64,000 nucleotides of DNA from Collinsella aerofaciens (GTDB lineage: Bacteria; Actinomycetota; Coriobacteriia; Coriobacteriales; Coriobacteriaceae), in NCBI RefSeq assembly GCF_015558785.1, contig NZ_JADMOP010000008.1, positions 1 to 64,000 of the forward strand, given 5' to 3'. Below, one piece after another: positions 1-8,458 of the stretch. Position 1 is the stretch's first letter; every line of letters begins with the position of its first letter. The position numbers were made by a program, and so were the translations under genes. Under the pieces are notes generated by a model. The model saw nothing but the letters and a program-made list of their open reading frames with translations, ran no database searches and was not told the DNA's origin.

Positions 1-95
1 GCAAATTCAAATTGCTCCCGGGCATTATCGTCCTAAATCGGAAAAAAGCTATATGTCAATTTTGGTCTAACAGAGCCTAGTATTTTGCGGAAGAT

Positions 96-1067
96 CTACC
101 TCTCGCTTGGCATGGAAGTAGGGTGGCCGGGCTGGTCGTCGTAGGCGTATTTGCTGTACACGTTGACCTCCCACTGCTTTTTTTCGACCTTTGCTACAGA
201 ATCTAGGATGAAGCCGGTCGCAAGGCTCAGGCCGCACAGGAACATAAACGAGGCGGCGAGCACAGCGGTGGGGAAGCGCGGGACGAGGCCGGTCTGGAAA
301 TATTCGACAACGATGGGCATGCCCAGGGCGAGGCCGAATACCGCGAACAGAAGCGCAACGAGGCTGAAGAACTTCAGCGGGCGGTAGTCCTTGAACAGCG
401 TGCCGATCATCGCAACGACTTTAATGCCGTCGCTCACGGTGTTGAGTTTGGACTCGGAACCCTCGGGACGGTCGCGGTACTCGATGGGCACATCTTTGAT
501 GCGCCAGCGGTGGTCGACGGCGTGGATCGAGAGCTCGGTTTCGATCTGAAAGCCCTCGGAAAGCACTGGGAAGGTTTTAACGAACGGGCGGCTCATGGCG
601 CGGTAGCCTGTCATGACGTCATCGAAGCTGTAGCCATAGATCCACTTGATCATGGCGCGGACCAGATTATTGCCAAAGCCGTGGAAGGCACGCTTGTTCT
701 CCTCGGCGTAGGTGCCGTTGGAAAGGCGATCGCCTACGGTCATGTCGGCCGTGCCGTTAAGGATGGGCTCGCAGAGGGCCTTGGCCGCCTCGGCGGGGTA
801 GGTGTCGTCTCCGTCGACCATCAGGTAGCAATCGGCGTCGATATCGCGAAACATCTGGCGGCACACGTTGCCCTTTCCCTGACGGGGCTCAAAGCGGACT
901 GTGGCGCCGTGCTCGGTGGCAATGCGTGAGGTATCGTCCGACGAGTTGTTGTCATAGACATAGACCGTCGCCTGCGGAAGCTCGCGGTGAAAGTCGTCGA
1001 TGACTTTGCCGATCGTGAGCGCTTCGTTGTAGCAAGGGATGATGACGGCGATGGATTCAGAATTCAC
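96..1067 (-). CDS. Family 2 glycosyltransferase, membrane-anchored
   Basis: A 323-residue GT2 enzyme of the dolichol-phosphate mannosyltransferase/GtrB type. It probably moves a sugar from a nucleotide donor to a lipid carrier at the inner face of the membrane. The N-terminus carries the GT-A signature IAVIIPCYNEALTIG, then NNSSDDT, and the metal/donor motif VDGDDTY near residue 85. Two hydrophobic helices near residues 233-255 and 265-287 suggest membrane anchoring. It starts with ATG at 1067 and is divergent from the ABC exporter genes to its right. That neighbourhood suggests surface polysaccharide or glycolipid assembly, but the acceptor cannot be read from the sequence. Family assignment is firm; the substrate is unknown. 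Confidence 0.88.
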   Translation of the reverse strand: MNSESIAVIIPCYNEALTIGKVIDDFHRELPQATVYVYDNNSSDDTSRIATEHGATVRFEPRQGKGNVCRQMFRDIDADCYLMVDGDDTYPAEAAKALCEPILNGTADMTVGDRLSNGTYAEENKRAFHGFGNNLVRAMIKWIYGYSFDDVMTGYRAMSRPFVKTFPVLSEGFQIETELSIHAVDHRWRIKDVPIEYRDRPEGSESKLNTVSDGIKVVAMIGTLFKDYRPLKFFSLVALLFAVFGLALGMPIVVEYFQTGLVPRFPTAVLAASFMFLCGLSLATGFILDSVAKVEKKQWEVNVYSKYAYDDQPGHPTSMPSER

Positions 1068-1227
1068 TTAATGCTCCTTATACATTCAATCCTAGAAAGT
1101 ATAGCCGTTTGGGCCTGGCATCCTAAGATGTGGGTTAGTTCTCCAGTTTTGTTGCGCGAATCGTTTGCATGGCCGTCGGGTCTATACTGTTCGTTTGTCA
1201 ACGATTACGAGTAAAGGAGTTGCATCC

Positions 1228-2073
1228 GTGTCGGATCAGACAAAGCAACAAGAAACTCGCAGTCTGCCTGCGACGTTTGCTAAGAACGAATTTGAGAAGG
1301 ACGCGTTTATCCTTCGTCAGCTGGTTACCAAGGATTTTAAGATCAAGTATCGCCGTAGCGTTCTGGGCGTCGCATGGTCGGTGCTCAACCCGCTGCTGAT
1401 GATGATCGTCATGGCCATCGTGTTCTCGACGATTTTCGCCCAGGGCCGCAATGGCTCAATTACGCCCGAGATGTACCCGCTGTACTTGATCGTGGGTAAC
1501 ATCACCTTTGCCGTCATGTCTGAGTCTACTAACCAGGCCCTGACGTCGATCGTGGGCGCTGCCCCTCTGCTCAAGAAGGTTAAGGTGCACCGCTGGGTTT
1601 TCCCGGTGCAGAAGGTGCTCTTCTCGCTGGTCAACTTTGCCTTCTCGCTGGTCGCCGTCGCCATCGTCATGCTGTGGTTCCGCGTTATGCCTTCTTGGCA
1701 CCTGATTCTGTTGCCGGTTTGCCTGCTGCTGCTTATGTGCTTCTGCATGGGCCTGGGCATGATGCTCTCTGCCCTTACGGTCTTCTTCCGCGACGTTATG
1801 CATCTGTGGAGCGTCGTCATTACGGCGTGGACTTACATTACGCCCATCTTCTGGACGACTGACTATATTGCGCAAATGCCGCATCTCGTGCGTATCTTGA
1901 TGTATGCGAACCCCATGTTCAACTACCTGCAGTTTATGCGCGATATCTTCCTGTTCCAGACTACGCCCTCGCTTATGACGTTTGGTATGTGCGTCGCTTG
2001 GGCGGTTCTTGCGCTTATTATTGGCTATACCGTGTTCCATAAGTCCGAGCGCAAATTTATCCTCTACATCTAA
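1228..2073 (+). CDS. ABC-2 type polysaccharide/teichoic acid exporter, permease subunit
   Basis: An integral membrane subunit of 281 residues, of the Wzm/TagG family that exports O-antigen, teichoic acid or related lipid-linked glycans together with a Wzt/TagH ATPase. The family marker FKIKYRRSVLGVAWSVLNPL is followed by six hydrophobic segments. I chose the GTG at 1228 because AAAGGAG lies 10 bases upstream. An in-frame GTG at 1165 has no ribosome site and would add non-conserved residues. The ATPase gene begins 11 bases after its stop, so the two are surely one operon. A TATACT at 1183-1188 could be the -10 element, but I see no convincing -35. The exported polymer is unknown. Confidence 0.92.
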   Translation: MSDQTKQQETRSLPATFAKNEFEKDAFILRQLVTKDFKIKYRRSVLGVAWSVLNPLLMMIVMAIVFSTIFAQGRNGSITPEMYPLYLIVGNITFAVMSESTNQALTSIVGAAPLLKKVKVHRWVFPVQKVLFSLVNFAFSLVAVAIVMLWFRVMPSWHLILLPVCLLLLMCFCMGLGMMLSALTVFFRDVMHLWSVVITAWTYITPIFWTTDYIAQMPHLVRILMYANPMFNYLQFMRDIFLFQTTPSLMTFGMCVAWAVLALIIGYTVFHKSERKFILYI

Positions 2074-2084
2074 GGAGTGCTGTG

Positions 2085-2852
2085 ATGACTGAATCTGTTG
2101 TTGATTACAGCGAGCAGCCTCTGGCTGTCGAGGTCGACGACGTCACCATGATCTTTAACATGGCGTCCGAGTCGCTGACCAACCTCAAGGAGTACTTCAT
2201 TAAGCTTGCCAAGCACGAGCTGTTCTTTGAGGAGTTTAGGGCGCTTAAGCACATCTCGTTTGATATTCATCGCGGCGAGGTTGTGGGTCTGGTCGGCACC
2301 AATGGCTCCGGCAAGTCTACGATGCTCAAGATTATCGCTGGCGTTCTTGAGCCTAGCGAGGGCAGCGTTAAGGTGCACGGTAACATCGCGCCGCTGATTG
2401 AGCTTGGCGCCGGCTTTGACCCCGAGCTGACCGCCCGCGAGAACATCTATCTGAACGGCGCCCTGCTCGGCTATACCAAGGAGTTCATCGACGCCAACTT
2501 TGACGGCATTATCGAGTTCGCTGAGCTGCAGAACTTTGTCGATATGCCGCTTAAGAACTTCTCTTCGGGCATGGTGGCGCGTATCGCCTTTGCAATCGCG
2601 ACGATTACCGAGCCCGATATTCTGATCGTTGACGAGACGCTGTCCGTCGGTGATGTGTTCTTCCAGCAAAAGTGTGAGGCCCGCATCCAGCACTTTATCC
2701 AGAGCGGCGACGTGACGGTTCTGTTCGTTTCGCACTCTATGGAGCAGGTTGAGCGCATCTGCCAGCGTGCCGTTTGGATTGAGAAGGGTGACCTTCGCAT
2801 GGACGGCCCGGTCGATGAGGTCTGCAAGGCGTACCGCGAGCAGTTCAACTAG
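2085..2852 (+). CDS. ABC exporter ATP-binding subunit (Wzt/TagH type)
   Basis: The 255-residue ATPase partner of the preceding permease, supplying energy for polysaccharide export across the cytoplasmic membrane. Visible motifs are Walker A GTNGSGKST, the signature-like NFSSGMVARIAFA and Walker B PDILIVDE. The N-terminus (VTMIFNMASESLTNLKEYF) is typical of the TagH/Wzt branch. The protein stops soon after the nucleotide-binding domain and lacks the C-terminal carbohydrate-binding domain of some Wzt proteins, so export is probably not gated by a terminal sugar cap. ATG at 2085 is preferred over the GTG at 2082 because AAGGAG at 2072-2077 gives a 7-base spacing. Confidence 0.93.
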   Translation: MTESVVDYSEQPLAVEVDDVTMIFNMASESLTNLKEYFIKLAKHELFFEEFRALKHISFDIHRGEVVGLVGTNGSGKSTMLKIIAGVLEPSEGSVKVHGNIAPLIELGAGFDPELTARENIYLNGALLGYTKEFIDANFDGIIEFAELQNFVDMPLKNFSSGMVARIAFAIATITEPDILIVDETLSVGDVFFQQKCEARIQHFIQSGDVTVLFVSHSMEQVERICQRAVWIEKGDLRMDGPVDEVCKAYREQFN

Positions 2853-2854
2853 GT

Positions 2855-2860
2855 TATAAT
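2855..2860 (+). promoter_or_regulatory. Candidate -10 element for tRNA-Arg(TCT)
   Basis: A perfect TATAAT begins 2 bases after the exporter ATPase stop codon and about 46 bases before the tRNA. No good -35 hexamer is seen 16-18 bases upstream, so this is a probable but weakly supported promoter. Confidence 0.45.
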
Positions 2861-2906
2861 TACTTGCGCCTGACAGGCTTGTGCTTGCTTGGGCGTGCGG
2901 TTATTT

Positions 2907-2983
2907 GCTCCATTAGCTCAGTTGGATAGAGCAGGGGACTTCTAATCCCAAGGTCGACGGTTCGAATCCGCCATGGAGCACCA
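2907..2983 (+). tRNA. tRNA-Arg (anticodon TCT)
   Basis: The sequence folds as a 77-nt cloverleaf including encoded CCA. The acceptor stem GCTCCAT pairs with ATGGAGC and the D stem GCTC pairs with GAGC. The anticodon loop is CTTCTAA with anticodon TCT, and the T loop is TTCGAAT, with one mismatch in the T stem. It should decode AGA (and AGG by wobble). It lies just left of the minus-strand aromatic operon; a second tRNA-Arg lies just right of that operon. Confidence 0.96.
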
Positions 2984-2992
2984 TCGTTTATT

Positions 2993-3025
2993 AAGCCCAG
3001 GCCGCTTGGTGGTCTGGGCTTTTTT
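2993..3025 (+). terminator. Rho-independent terminator after tRNA-Arg(TCT)
   Basis: AAGCCCAG pairs with CTGGGCTT around a 13-base loop and is followed by a run of T. It ends the tRNA transcript about 10 bases after CCA. Confidence 0.85.
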
Positions 3026-3087
3026 CATCTTGTGTGTTGCTGGAGCCGAGCGCGAGCAAGCCGCTGCTGTTTGTTGGGGTTGGCATT

Positions 3088-3525
3088 TTACTTTTCGAGA
3101 TGCTCTTTCAGCAGCTCCAACGCGTGGGCGTAGCCCTTCAGGCCCTCTCCGGTGATGGTGGCGAAGCAGGCCAGACGGGCGTAGCTCACCTGGCGGAAGT
3201 CTTCGCGGGTCTCGACTGCGCTAATGTGGACCTCCACAGCCGGGATGGCGACGGCTTTGAGCGCGTCCAGGATGGCCACGCTTGTGTGCGTGTAGGCGGC
3301 CGGGTTGATGACGATGCCGTCGACCTTTCCGTAAGCCTCCTGGATCTTGTCGACGATGCTGCCCTCGTGGTTAGACTGGAAGACCTCGACCTCGTCGAAG
3401 CCCTGTGCGGCACCCGCTTCCTGGCAGATCTGCACTAAGCGATCGTAGTTGTCGCTGCCGTAGATGCCTGGCTCGCGAATGCCGAGCATGTTGAGGTTGG
3501 GGCCGTTAATGACGAGTGCTTTCAT
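3088..3525 (-). CDS. aroQ: Type II 3-dehydroquinate dehydratase
   Basis: This enzyme converts 3-dehydroquinate to 3-dehydroshikimate, the third shikimate step. It has 145 residues, normal for the small dodecameric type II family. The N-terminal signature NGPNLNMLGIREPGIYG contains the active-site loop tyrosine. QSNHEGSIVDKIQEA and INPAAYTHTSVAILDAL (with the catalytic His region) follow, and VEVHIS is seen later. The ATG at 3525 has AAGGAAG upstream; a longer reading frame upstream runs through the hairpin at 3547-3587 and is not conserved. It is the last gene of the aromatic operon, separated from aroEK by 64 bases that hold that hairpin, so its expression may be lower than that of the upstream genes. 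Confidence 0.97.
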   Translation of the reverse strand: MKALVINGPNLNMLGIREPGIYGSDNYDRLVQICQEAGAAQGFDEVEVFQSNHEGSIVDKIQEAYGKVDGIVINPAAYTHTSVAILDALKAVAIPAVEVHISAVETREDFRQVSYARLACFATITGEGLKGYAHALELLKEHLEK

Positions 3526-3546
3526 GGTTGCTTCCTTTGCAGTTGA

Positions 3547-3587
3547 AAAACCACCACAAAGGTGCCTGCCCCCTTTGTGGTGGTTTT
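3547..3587. repeat. REP-like perfect hairpin between aroEK and aroQ
   Basis: Two 16-base arms (AAAACCACCACAAAGG and its exact complement at 3572-3587) flank a 9-base spacer. With the inner arm bases this spells GGTGCCTGCCCC. Read on the minus strand, the downstream arm runs into TTTTT, so it could also terminate transcription just before aroQ. The GGTGCCTG(T/C)CCC core resembles REP sequences that I recall being associated with RAYT transposases, and a RAYT relic lies at the right end of this window. Origin as a REP is inference; the hairpin itself is seen directly. Confidence 0.7.
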
Positions 3588-3589
3588 GG

Positions 3590-4840
3590 TTAGAGAGCGG
3601 GTGGGAGGGTGTCGAGGAGGGCATGGGCGGTGTTGGCGGCGCAGTCGCGTGAGTCGATGATGTAGTCGGCCCAGGCGCGGTAGCGCGGCATACGCTGCTC
3701 GGCCAGCTTGTCGATGCCGTCGCGCGCGGTGATGGGGCGGCCCTTGTGGGCGAGCTCGTCGAGCTTGCGGTTGAGCATCACGATTTGGCTGTTTTGGTGC
3801 AGCAGAGGGTAGTTCTCGTCGCGCGTAACCACGCCGCCGCCGGTGGAGAGCACCAAGCCGCTGCGCTTGGAGATGTCGGCCAGCGCTGCCGTCTCCTGCT
3901 CGCGGAAGGCCGCCTCGCCGCACTTGATGATAAAGTCGGCGCAGGGCATGCCCAGGCGCTCCTCGAGGGCGCGATCGAGATCGATGTGCTCGCGGCCCGT
4001 GAGCTGGGCGATCTGCTCGCCCACGCGGGTCTTGCCCGATCCCGGCATGCCGATCAGCGCGATGTTCTGTTCGCGGCGTGACAGGCGCTCCGTTACGTCC
4101 AGGATCCTCTCGCGCGGGGTGGCTTTGCCGGTATAGCGCTCGACAGCTTGTGCCGCCTGGGCAACAAGCATAAGCAGGCCGCCGATGCAGGGGATGCCGC
4201 GGCGCTCGGCCTCGAGCATCAGGCCCGTGCGGGCGGGGTTGTAGACAATGTCGATGACGCCCTCGAGCGCATCGAGGCCTTCGAGCGTGCAAGGCGCGTC
4301 GGGGCAATGGGGGAACATGCCGGCGGGCGTGCAGTTGACGAGTAGGGAGGCGTCGGACTGCTGCGCGATATTGTCGTAGTTGACCTCGCTCGTGCGACCC
4401 ACGGGTACGACGATGGCGCCCATGTCTCCCAGCACCATACTTGCCGTGGTGCCGGCGCCGCCGGTGGCACCGAGCACGAGGGCCTTCTTGCCGGCAACCT
4501 CAACGCCCAACTCCTCGACCAGGCACTGGAAACCGAAGTAGTCAGTATTATCGCCGTGCAGGCGGCCGTCGGGCAGGCGCGTGATGGTGTTGACGTTGCC
4601 CATGCGCTCGGCGAGCGGGCTCAGCTCGTCCAGGTATTCCATGACGGCGCGCTTGTAGGGGATGGTCACGTTGGTGCCCTCCCATTCGTCGCCCGTCATA
4701 AAAGCCTCAAGATCCTCGGGCTCGCGCTCAAAACGCACGTACTCAAGCCCCGCCAGCTCCTTGTAGATGGTCGGGGTGTAGCTGTGGCCCAGCACGCGGC
4801 CCAGCACGCCGTAGGGGCGGGTTGCGGCGGTATCGGTCAT
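3590..4840 (-). CDS. aroE-aroK: Shikimate dehydrogenase / shikimate kinase fusion
   Basis: A 416-residue bifunctional protein doing the fourth and fifth shikimate steps: NADPH-dependent reduction of 3-dehydroshikimate, then phosphorylation of shikimate. Residues 1 to about 250 are AroE: substrate loop GHSYTPTIY, the catalytic-lysine motif NVTIPYK near 57-63, HGDNTDYFG near 95-103 and the nucleotide loop GATGGAGTT at 124-132. Residues from about 257 are AroK: Walker A GMPGSGKT at 264-271, the DLD pair near 287, GGG at 334-336 and GRPI at 367-370. The ATG at 4840 directly abuts the pheA stop codon (TAGATG), implying coupled translation. All key residues I looked for are present in both halves, so both activities are expected. 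Confidence 0.96.
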   Translation of the reverse strand: MTDTAATRPYGVLGRVLGHSYTPTIYKELAGLEYVRFEREPEDLEAFMTGDEWEGTNVTIPYKRAVMEYLDELSPLAERMGNVNTITRLPDGRLHGDNTDYFGFQCLVEELGVEVAGKKALVLGATGGAGTTASMVLGDMGAIVVPVGRTSEVNYDNIAQQSDASLLVNCTPAGMFPHCPDAPCTLEGLDALEGVIDIVYNPARTGLMLEAERRGIPCIGGLLMLVAQAAQAVERYTGKATPRERILDVTERLSRREQNIALIGMPGSGKTRVGEQIAQLTGREHIDLDRALEERLGMPCADFIIKCGEAAFREQETAALADISKRSGLVLSTGGGVVTRDENYPLLHQNSQIVMLNRKLDELAHKGRPITARDGIDKLAEQRMPRYRAWADYIIDSRDCAANTAHALLDTLPPAL

Positions 4841-5986
4841 CTAGAGCACCTCCGTGTAGCTGCCAAAGTAGGTGAAGCTCTCGCATACGTCGTCGATCGA
4901 ATCGAGCAGGTCGTCGAGGGCCTTGCTGCCAAAGGGACAGTCCAGATCAAAGTAGAACATAAACTCAAAGTTGTGGCCGGGGATGGGGCGGCTCTCGAGT
5001 TTGATGAGGTTGATGTTGAGCGCGTAGAAGCGCTCGAGCACGCGATAGAGGGCACCCGGCTCATTGGCCGTGGTGATCATGAGCGAGGTACGGTTGGCAC
5101 CGGGATAGACGCGTGGCTCGCGGCTGATGACGACAAAGCGTGTGTAGTTGTTGTCCGAGTCCTGGATGTTGGACTCCAGCACCTCCAGGCCATAGAGTGT
5201 CGCGCAGCTGCGCGATGCGATGGCGGCAACATCGGTGCGCCCGGAGCTGGCGACCATCTCGGCCGACATGGCGGTGTTGGGGTACTTGGTGGCGTGCAGG
5301 TCGTGGGACTCGATAAAGCCGGCACACTGGGCAATGGCTTGGCCGTGGCTGTAGACCTCGCGCACGTCGGCGAGCTTAGTGCCGGGCTTGACGAGCAAGT
5401 TGTGGTCGATCTTGAGGCGAAGCGAGCGCACGATGTGGAAGTCGAACTGGGCGAGCAGGTCGTAGACGGCGTTGACCGAGCCGGCGGTGGAGTTCTCGAT
5501 GGGCAGCACGCCAAACTCGCAGAAGCCGTCGCGCACAGCGCGCATAACGCCTTCGAAGGTCTCGAAAAACGCGATGTCGGGCACGTCGAAGAGTTTGCAC
5601 GCGGCGATTTGGCTGTAGGCACCTTCGACGCCCTGGCAGGCGACGGTTGCCGTCTGGGGGAAGGGTGTGTCAAAGGCTGCGGCCATGGCATGGGCCTTTT
5701 GCGACACCGTGATGCCCTTGAGCTCGTTGATGTAGCGCTGCTGCTCGGCCTTGCTCATGCTCATGAGGAGACGGAACAGGGTGATGGTCTGCGCCTTGTA
5801 GCGCTCGGGCGCGCGGCTGGCGAGGTTGTTGAGCTTGGAGCGCTCACGGGCGGGGTCGAAGACGGCCTTGCCCATCTCGATTTTTGACTTGGCTACCTCG
5901 GTGGCAATGTCCATTCGCTCGACAAAGCTGTTGAGGAGCGTGGTGTCGATGCCATCGATGGCCTGGCGGATGTCAGCAAGGTCCAT
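4841..5986 (-). CDS. pheA: Chorismate mutase / prephenate dehydratase (P-protein)
   Basis: A 381-residue bifunctional enzyme that turns chorismate into prephenate and then phenylpyruvate, the phenylalanine branch. Residues 1 to about 90 form an AroQ-type chorismate mutase (IRQAIDGIDTTLLNSFVER). The dehydratase follows from about 112 (VACQGVEGAYSQIAACKLF) with the catalytic NYTRFVVIS motif. A C-terminal ACT domain has GALYRVLERF and the effector-binding ESRP. The ACT domain makes feedback inhibition by phenylalanine likely. ATG at 5986 is chosen because of GAAAGGGG just upstream; the longer frame reaching to 6238 overlaps aroC and is Arg/Pro-rich shadow sequence. It follows aroC by 53 bases in the operon. 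Confidence 0.97.
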   Translation of the reverse strand: MDLADIRQAIDGIDTTLLNSFVERMDIATEVAKSKIEMGKAVFDPARERSKLNNLASRAPERYKAQTITLFRLLMSMSKAEQQRYINELKGITVSQKAHAMAAAFDTPFPQTATVACQGVEGAYSQIAACKLFDVPDIAFFETFEGVMRAVRDGFCEFGVLPIENSTAGSVNAVYDLLAQFDFHIVRSLRLKIDHNLLVKPGTKLADVREVYSHGQAIAQCAGFIESHDLHATKYPNTAMSAEMVASSGRTDVAAIASRSCATLYGLEVLESNIQDSDNNYTRFVVISREPRVYPGANRTSLMITTANEPGALYRVLERFYALNINLIKLESRPIPGHNFEFMFYFDLDCPFGSKALDDLLDSIDDVCESFTYFGSYTEVL

Positions 5987-6039
5987 GGAGGCCCCTTTCA
6001 CGTAACGGCTGAGTTGGCAGGCAACCCAGGTGAGTCGGG

Positions 6040-7137
6040 TTAGAGCTGGGCGGCGTCCTCGAGGAGAGCGTCCCAGATGGCGAGGGCGGCGGCTGCTTCG
6101 GCTACGGGGACGGCTCGGGGGACGATGCAGGGATCGTGGCGGCCGTGGATCGAGAGCTCGGCATTTTCCATGGCGTCCATGTCTACGGTCTGCTGCTCGC
6201 GGCCAATCGAGGGCGTTGGCTTTACGGCCATGCGCCACATGACGGGCGCGCCGGTCGAAATACCGCCCAGGATGCCGCCGGCGTTGTTGGACTCAACCTC
6301 GATCTCGCCGGTCTCGGCGTCGATGCGATACGGATCGTTGTTCTCGCTGCCGCGCATGGCGGCCACGGCAAAGCCCATGCCAAACTCCACGCCCTTTACG
6401 GCGGGAATGCCAAACGCGATTTGCGCGATGCGGTTCTCGATGCCGTCGAACATGGGGTCGCCGATGCCCGCGGGAAGCCCGTAAATGCCGCACTCCACGA
6501 TGCCGCCGATGCTGTCGAGCTCGTCGCGCGCGGCAAGAATCTCCTCGCGCATGCGGCCGGCTGCGGCGGCGTCAATGCACGGCAGATCGTTCGTAAGGAT
6601 TGCCTTGCGGTCGGCCTCGCGATAGACCATATCGTCCATGGGTAAGTCGGAGATACCGCCGATCTGCGCGACGTGCGCCATGACCTGAATGCCGCGGGCT
6701 TCGAGCGCCTGCAGCGCGATCCCGCCGGCGATGCACAAGGGTGCCGTTAGGCGGCCGGAGAAATGCCCGCCACCAGCGACATCGTGCATGTTGTGATACT
6801 TCACGCGCGCAGGGAAGTCCGCATGTCCGGGGCGGGGCTTGCGGCGCAGCTCGGAATAGTCCTTGGAGCGCGTGTTAGTGTTCTCGATAATCGCGGCGAT
6901 GGGCGCACCGGTGGTATGTCCATCGACAACACCGGCGATGATGTGGGCGGCGTCGGCCTCGCGGCGTTTGGTCGCGGTCTCGTCGCGACCGGGGGCGCGA
7001 CGGTCTAAAAAGGCCTGCAGCTGCTCCTGGTCCACGGCGATGCCCGCCGGGATGCCATCGAGCGAGCAGCCGATAGCGGGGGAGTGCGATTGACCGAAGA
7101 TGCTTAAGTGCAATACGTTGCCAAAGGTCGAGGACAC
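6040..7137 (-). CDS. aroC: Chorismate synthase
   Basis: This enzyme makes chorismate from EPSP with reduced FMN, the final shared step. It has 365 residues, normal for the family. Signatures seen are the N-terminal GQSHSPAIGCSLDGIPAG, then RPGHADFPARVKYH, DVAGGGHFSGRLTAPLCIAG and a C-terminal GRHDPCIVPRAVPVAEA. It starts with GTG at 7137, one base after the aroA stop codon, and uses GAGGA inside the end of aroA as its ribosome site, so translation is probably coupled. It is a middle gene of the minus-strand aromatic operon. There is no sign of truncation. Confidence 0.97.
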   Translation of the reverse strand: MSSTFGNVLHLSIFGQSHSPAIGCSLDGIPAGIAVDQEQLQAFLDRRAPGRDETATKRREADAAHIIAGVVDGHTTGAPIAAIIENTNTRSKDYSELRRKPRPGHADFPARVKYHNMHDVAGGGHFSGRLTAPLCIAGGIALQALEARGIQVMAHVAQIGGISDLPMDDMVYREADRKAILTNDLPCIDAAAAGRMREEILAARDELDSIGGIVECGIYGLPAGIGDPMFDGIENRIAQIAFGIPAVKGVEFGMGFAVAAMRGSENNDPYRIDAETGEIEVESNNAGGILGGISTGAPVMWRMAVKPTPSIGREQQTVDMDAMENAELSIHGRHDPCIVPRAVPVAEAAAALAIWDALLEDAAQL

Positions 7138-7138
7138 G

Positions 7139-8458
7139 CTATTCCTCCTCGAGTGTGACCTTGCCGCCCAACAGGCGGTAGTGGTCGAAGAAATCGGGAT
7201 AGGACTTGTTGACGGCCTCGGCGCCGTGGATCACGACCTCGCCGGTGGCGCGACTTGCGGCGATGGCTGCCATCATGGCGATGCGGTGGTCGTTGTGCGA
7301 ATCGACCTCGCCGCCGGTAAGGGCATCGACGCCCTTGATGATGAGGTCGTCACCGGCGATGCGCACCTGTGCGCCCAGCGCGGTGAGCTCGCGGGTGGTG
7401 GTGACCAGACGGTCAGATTCCTTGATGCGCAGGCGCGCACAGTCACGGATGAACGTGCGGCCCTGAGCCAGCGAGGCCACGGCCGAGATAACGGGTACCA
7501 GGTCGGGAATGTCGTGGGCGCTCATCTCAAAGCCGGCGAGCTTGTCGGACTGCACGGTGGCGGCGTTGGTGGAGCGCACGATGCGGGCGCCAAAGCGCGA
7601 AAGCGCGGCAAGTACGTTGCGGTCGCCCTGTGCGGAGCTCAGGGACACACCCTCGACGGTGATGGGGTCGGTGCCGATAGCGCCGGCGCACAGCCAAAAG
7701 GCGGCGTTGGACCAGTCACCCTCGACGGCTACGCTGCCGGGCGTGCGATACGACCCACTGCTCACGCGGAAGTTCGTGACCTCGGGCTGGCCGTCCTTGG
7801 CCGGAATACGCTCGACGTTGACCTCGACGCCAAAGGCCTTCATGGCCTGGATCGTCAGGTTGATGTAGGGGCGGCTCTCGATGAGGCCGGTCACCTGTAC
7901 GCAGGAGGGCTGGGCCAGCAGCGGGGCTGCCAGCAGCAGGCCCGAGATGTACTGCGAGCTTACGTTGCCCGGCAGCACAAAGGTGCCCGGGCGCATACGT
8001 CCGCTCGTCTTGAGCGGAAAACCGCCCAGACCCTGTAGGTCGCAGCCGGCCGCGATGATTTCGTCCGAGAGCGGGGACAGCGGGCGTGCGCCCAGGCGGC
8101 CCTGACCCACAAAAGTTGCTTCTGCGCCCAGCGCGCAGGCGACGGGCAACATAAAGCGGAGCGTGGAGCCGCTTTCGCCGCAGTCAAGCGTGCCGCCGGC
8201 AAGGGCCTTAAGCAGGCCAAACTCAACACTCTTCATGGTGGGGTGGACCTGGAAGCCGTCCTCGACGGTCTCGATGCGAGCACCCAGGGCCGTTAGACAA
8301 CGCACCGTGGCCTCGATGTCGGCGCAGGTGGTGTTACAGGTAACGTGCGTCTCGCCGTTGGCAAGCGCAGCGCAGATGATGAGGCGATGCGCCATCGACT
8401 TGGACGCGATGGCGGGAACGGTGCCCTTGAGCGGGGACGGGGTGATGCGGGCTAGCAT
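7139..8458 (-). CDS. aroA: 3-phosphoshikimate 1-carboxyvinyltransferase (EPSP synthase)
   Basis: It joins shikimate-3-phosphate to phosphoenolpyruvate to give EPSP, the sixth shikimate step. The 439-residue protein shows the N-terminal KSMAHRLIICAALANG, CGESGSTLRFMLPVACALG in the PEP-binding region, GNVSSQYISGLLLAAPLL, RIKESDRLVTTTREL and DSHNDHRIAMMAAI. The GESGSTLR version of the PEP loop differs from the enterobacterial NAGTAMR form, so the protein resembles more divergent EPSP synthases. Glyphosate response cannot be judged by eye. The ATG at 8458 overlaps the end of aroB by 7 bases, consistent with tight operon packing. Confidence 0.97.
   Translation of the reverse strand: MLARITPSPLKGTVPAIASKSMAHRLIICAALANGETHVTCNTTCADIEATVRCLTALGARIETVEDGFQVHPTMKSVEFGLLKALAGGTLDCGESGSTLRFMLPVACALGAEATFVGQGRLGARPLSPLSDEIIAAGCDLQGLGGFPLKTSGRMRPGTFVLPGNVSSQYISGLLLAAPLLAQPSCVQVTGLIESRPYINLTIQAMKAFGVEVNVERIPAKDGQPEVTNFRVSSGSYRTPGSVAVEGDWSNAAFWLCAGAIGTDPITVEGVSLSSAQGDRNVLAALSRFGARIVRSTNAATVQSDKLAGFEMSAHDIPDLVPVISAVASLAQGRTFIRDCARLRIKESDRLVTTTRELTALGAQVRIAGDDLIIKGVDALTGGEVDSHNDHRIAMMAAIAASRATGEVVIHGAEAVNKSYPDFFDHYRLLGGKVTLEEE

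Noticed and set aside
1..95. A gene end at the left edge
   Set aside because: The 95 bases downstream of the glycosyltransferase are AT-richer, have no convincing reading frame and no clear terminator.
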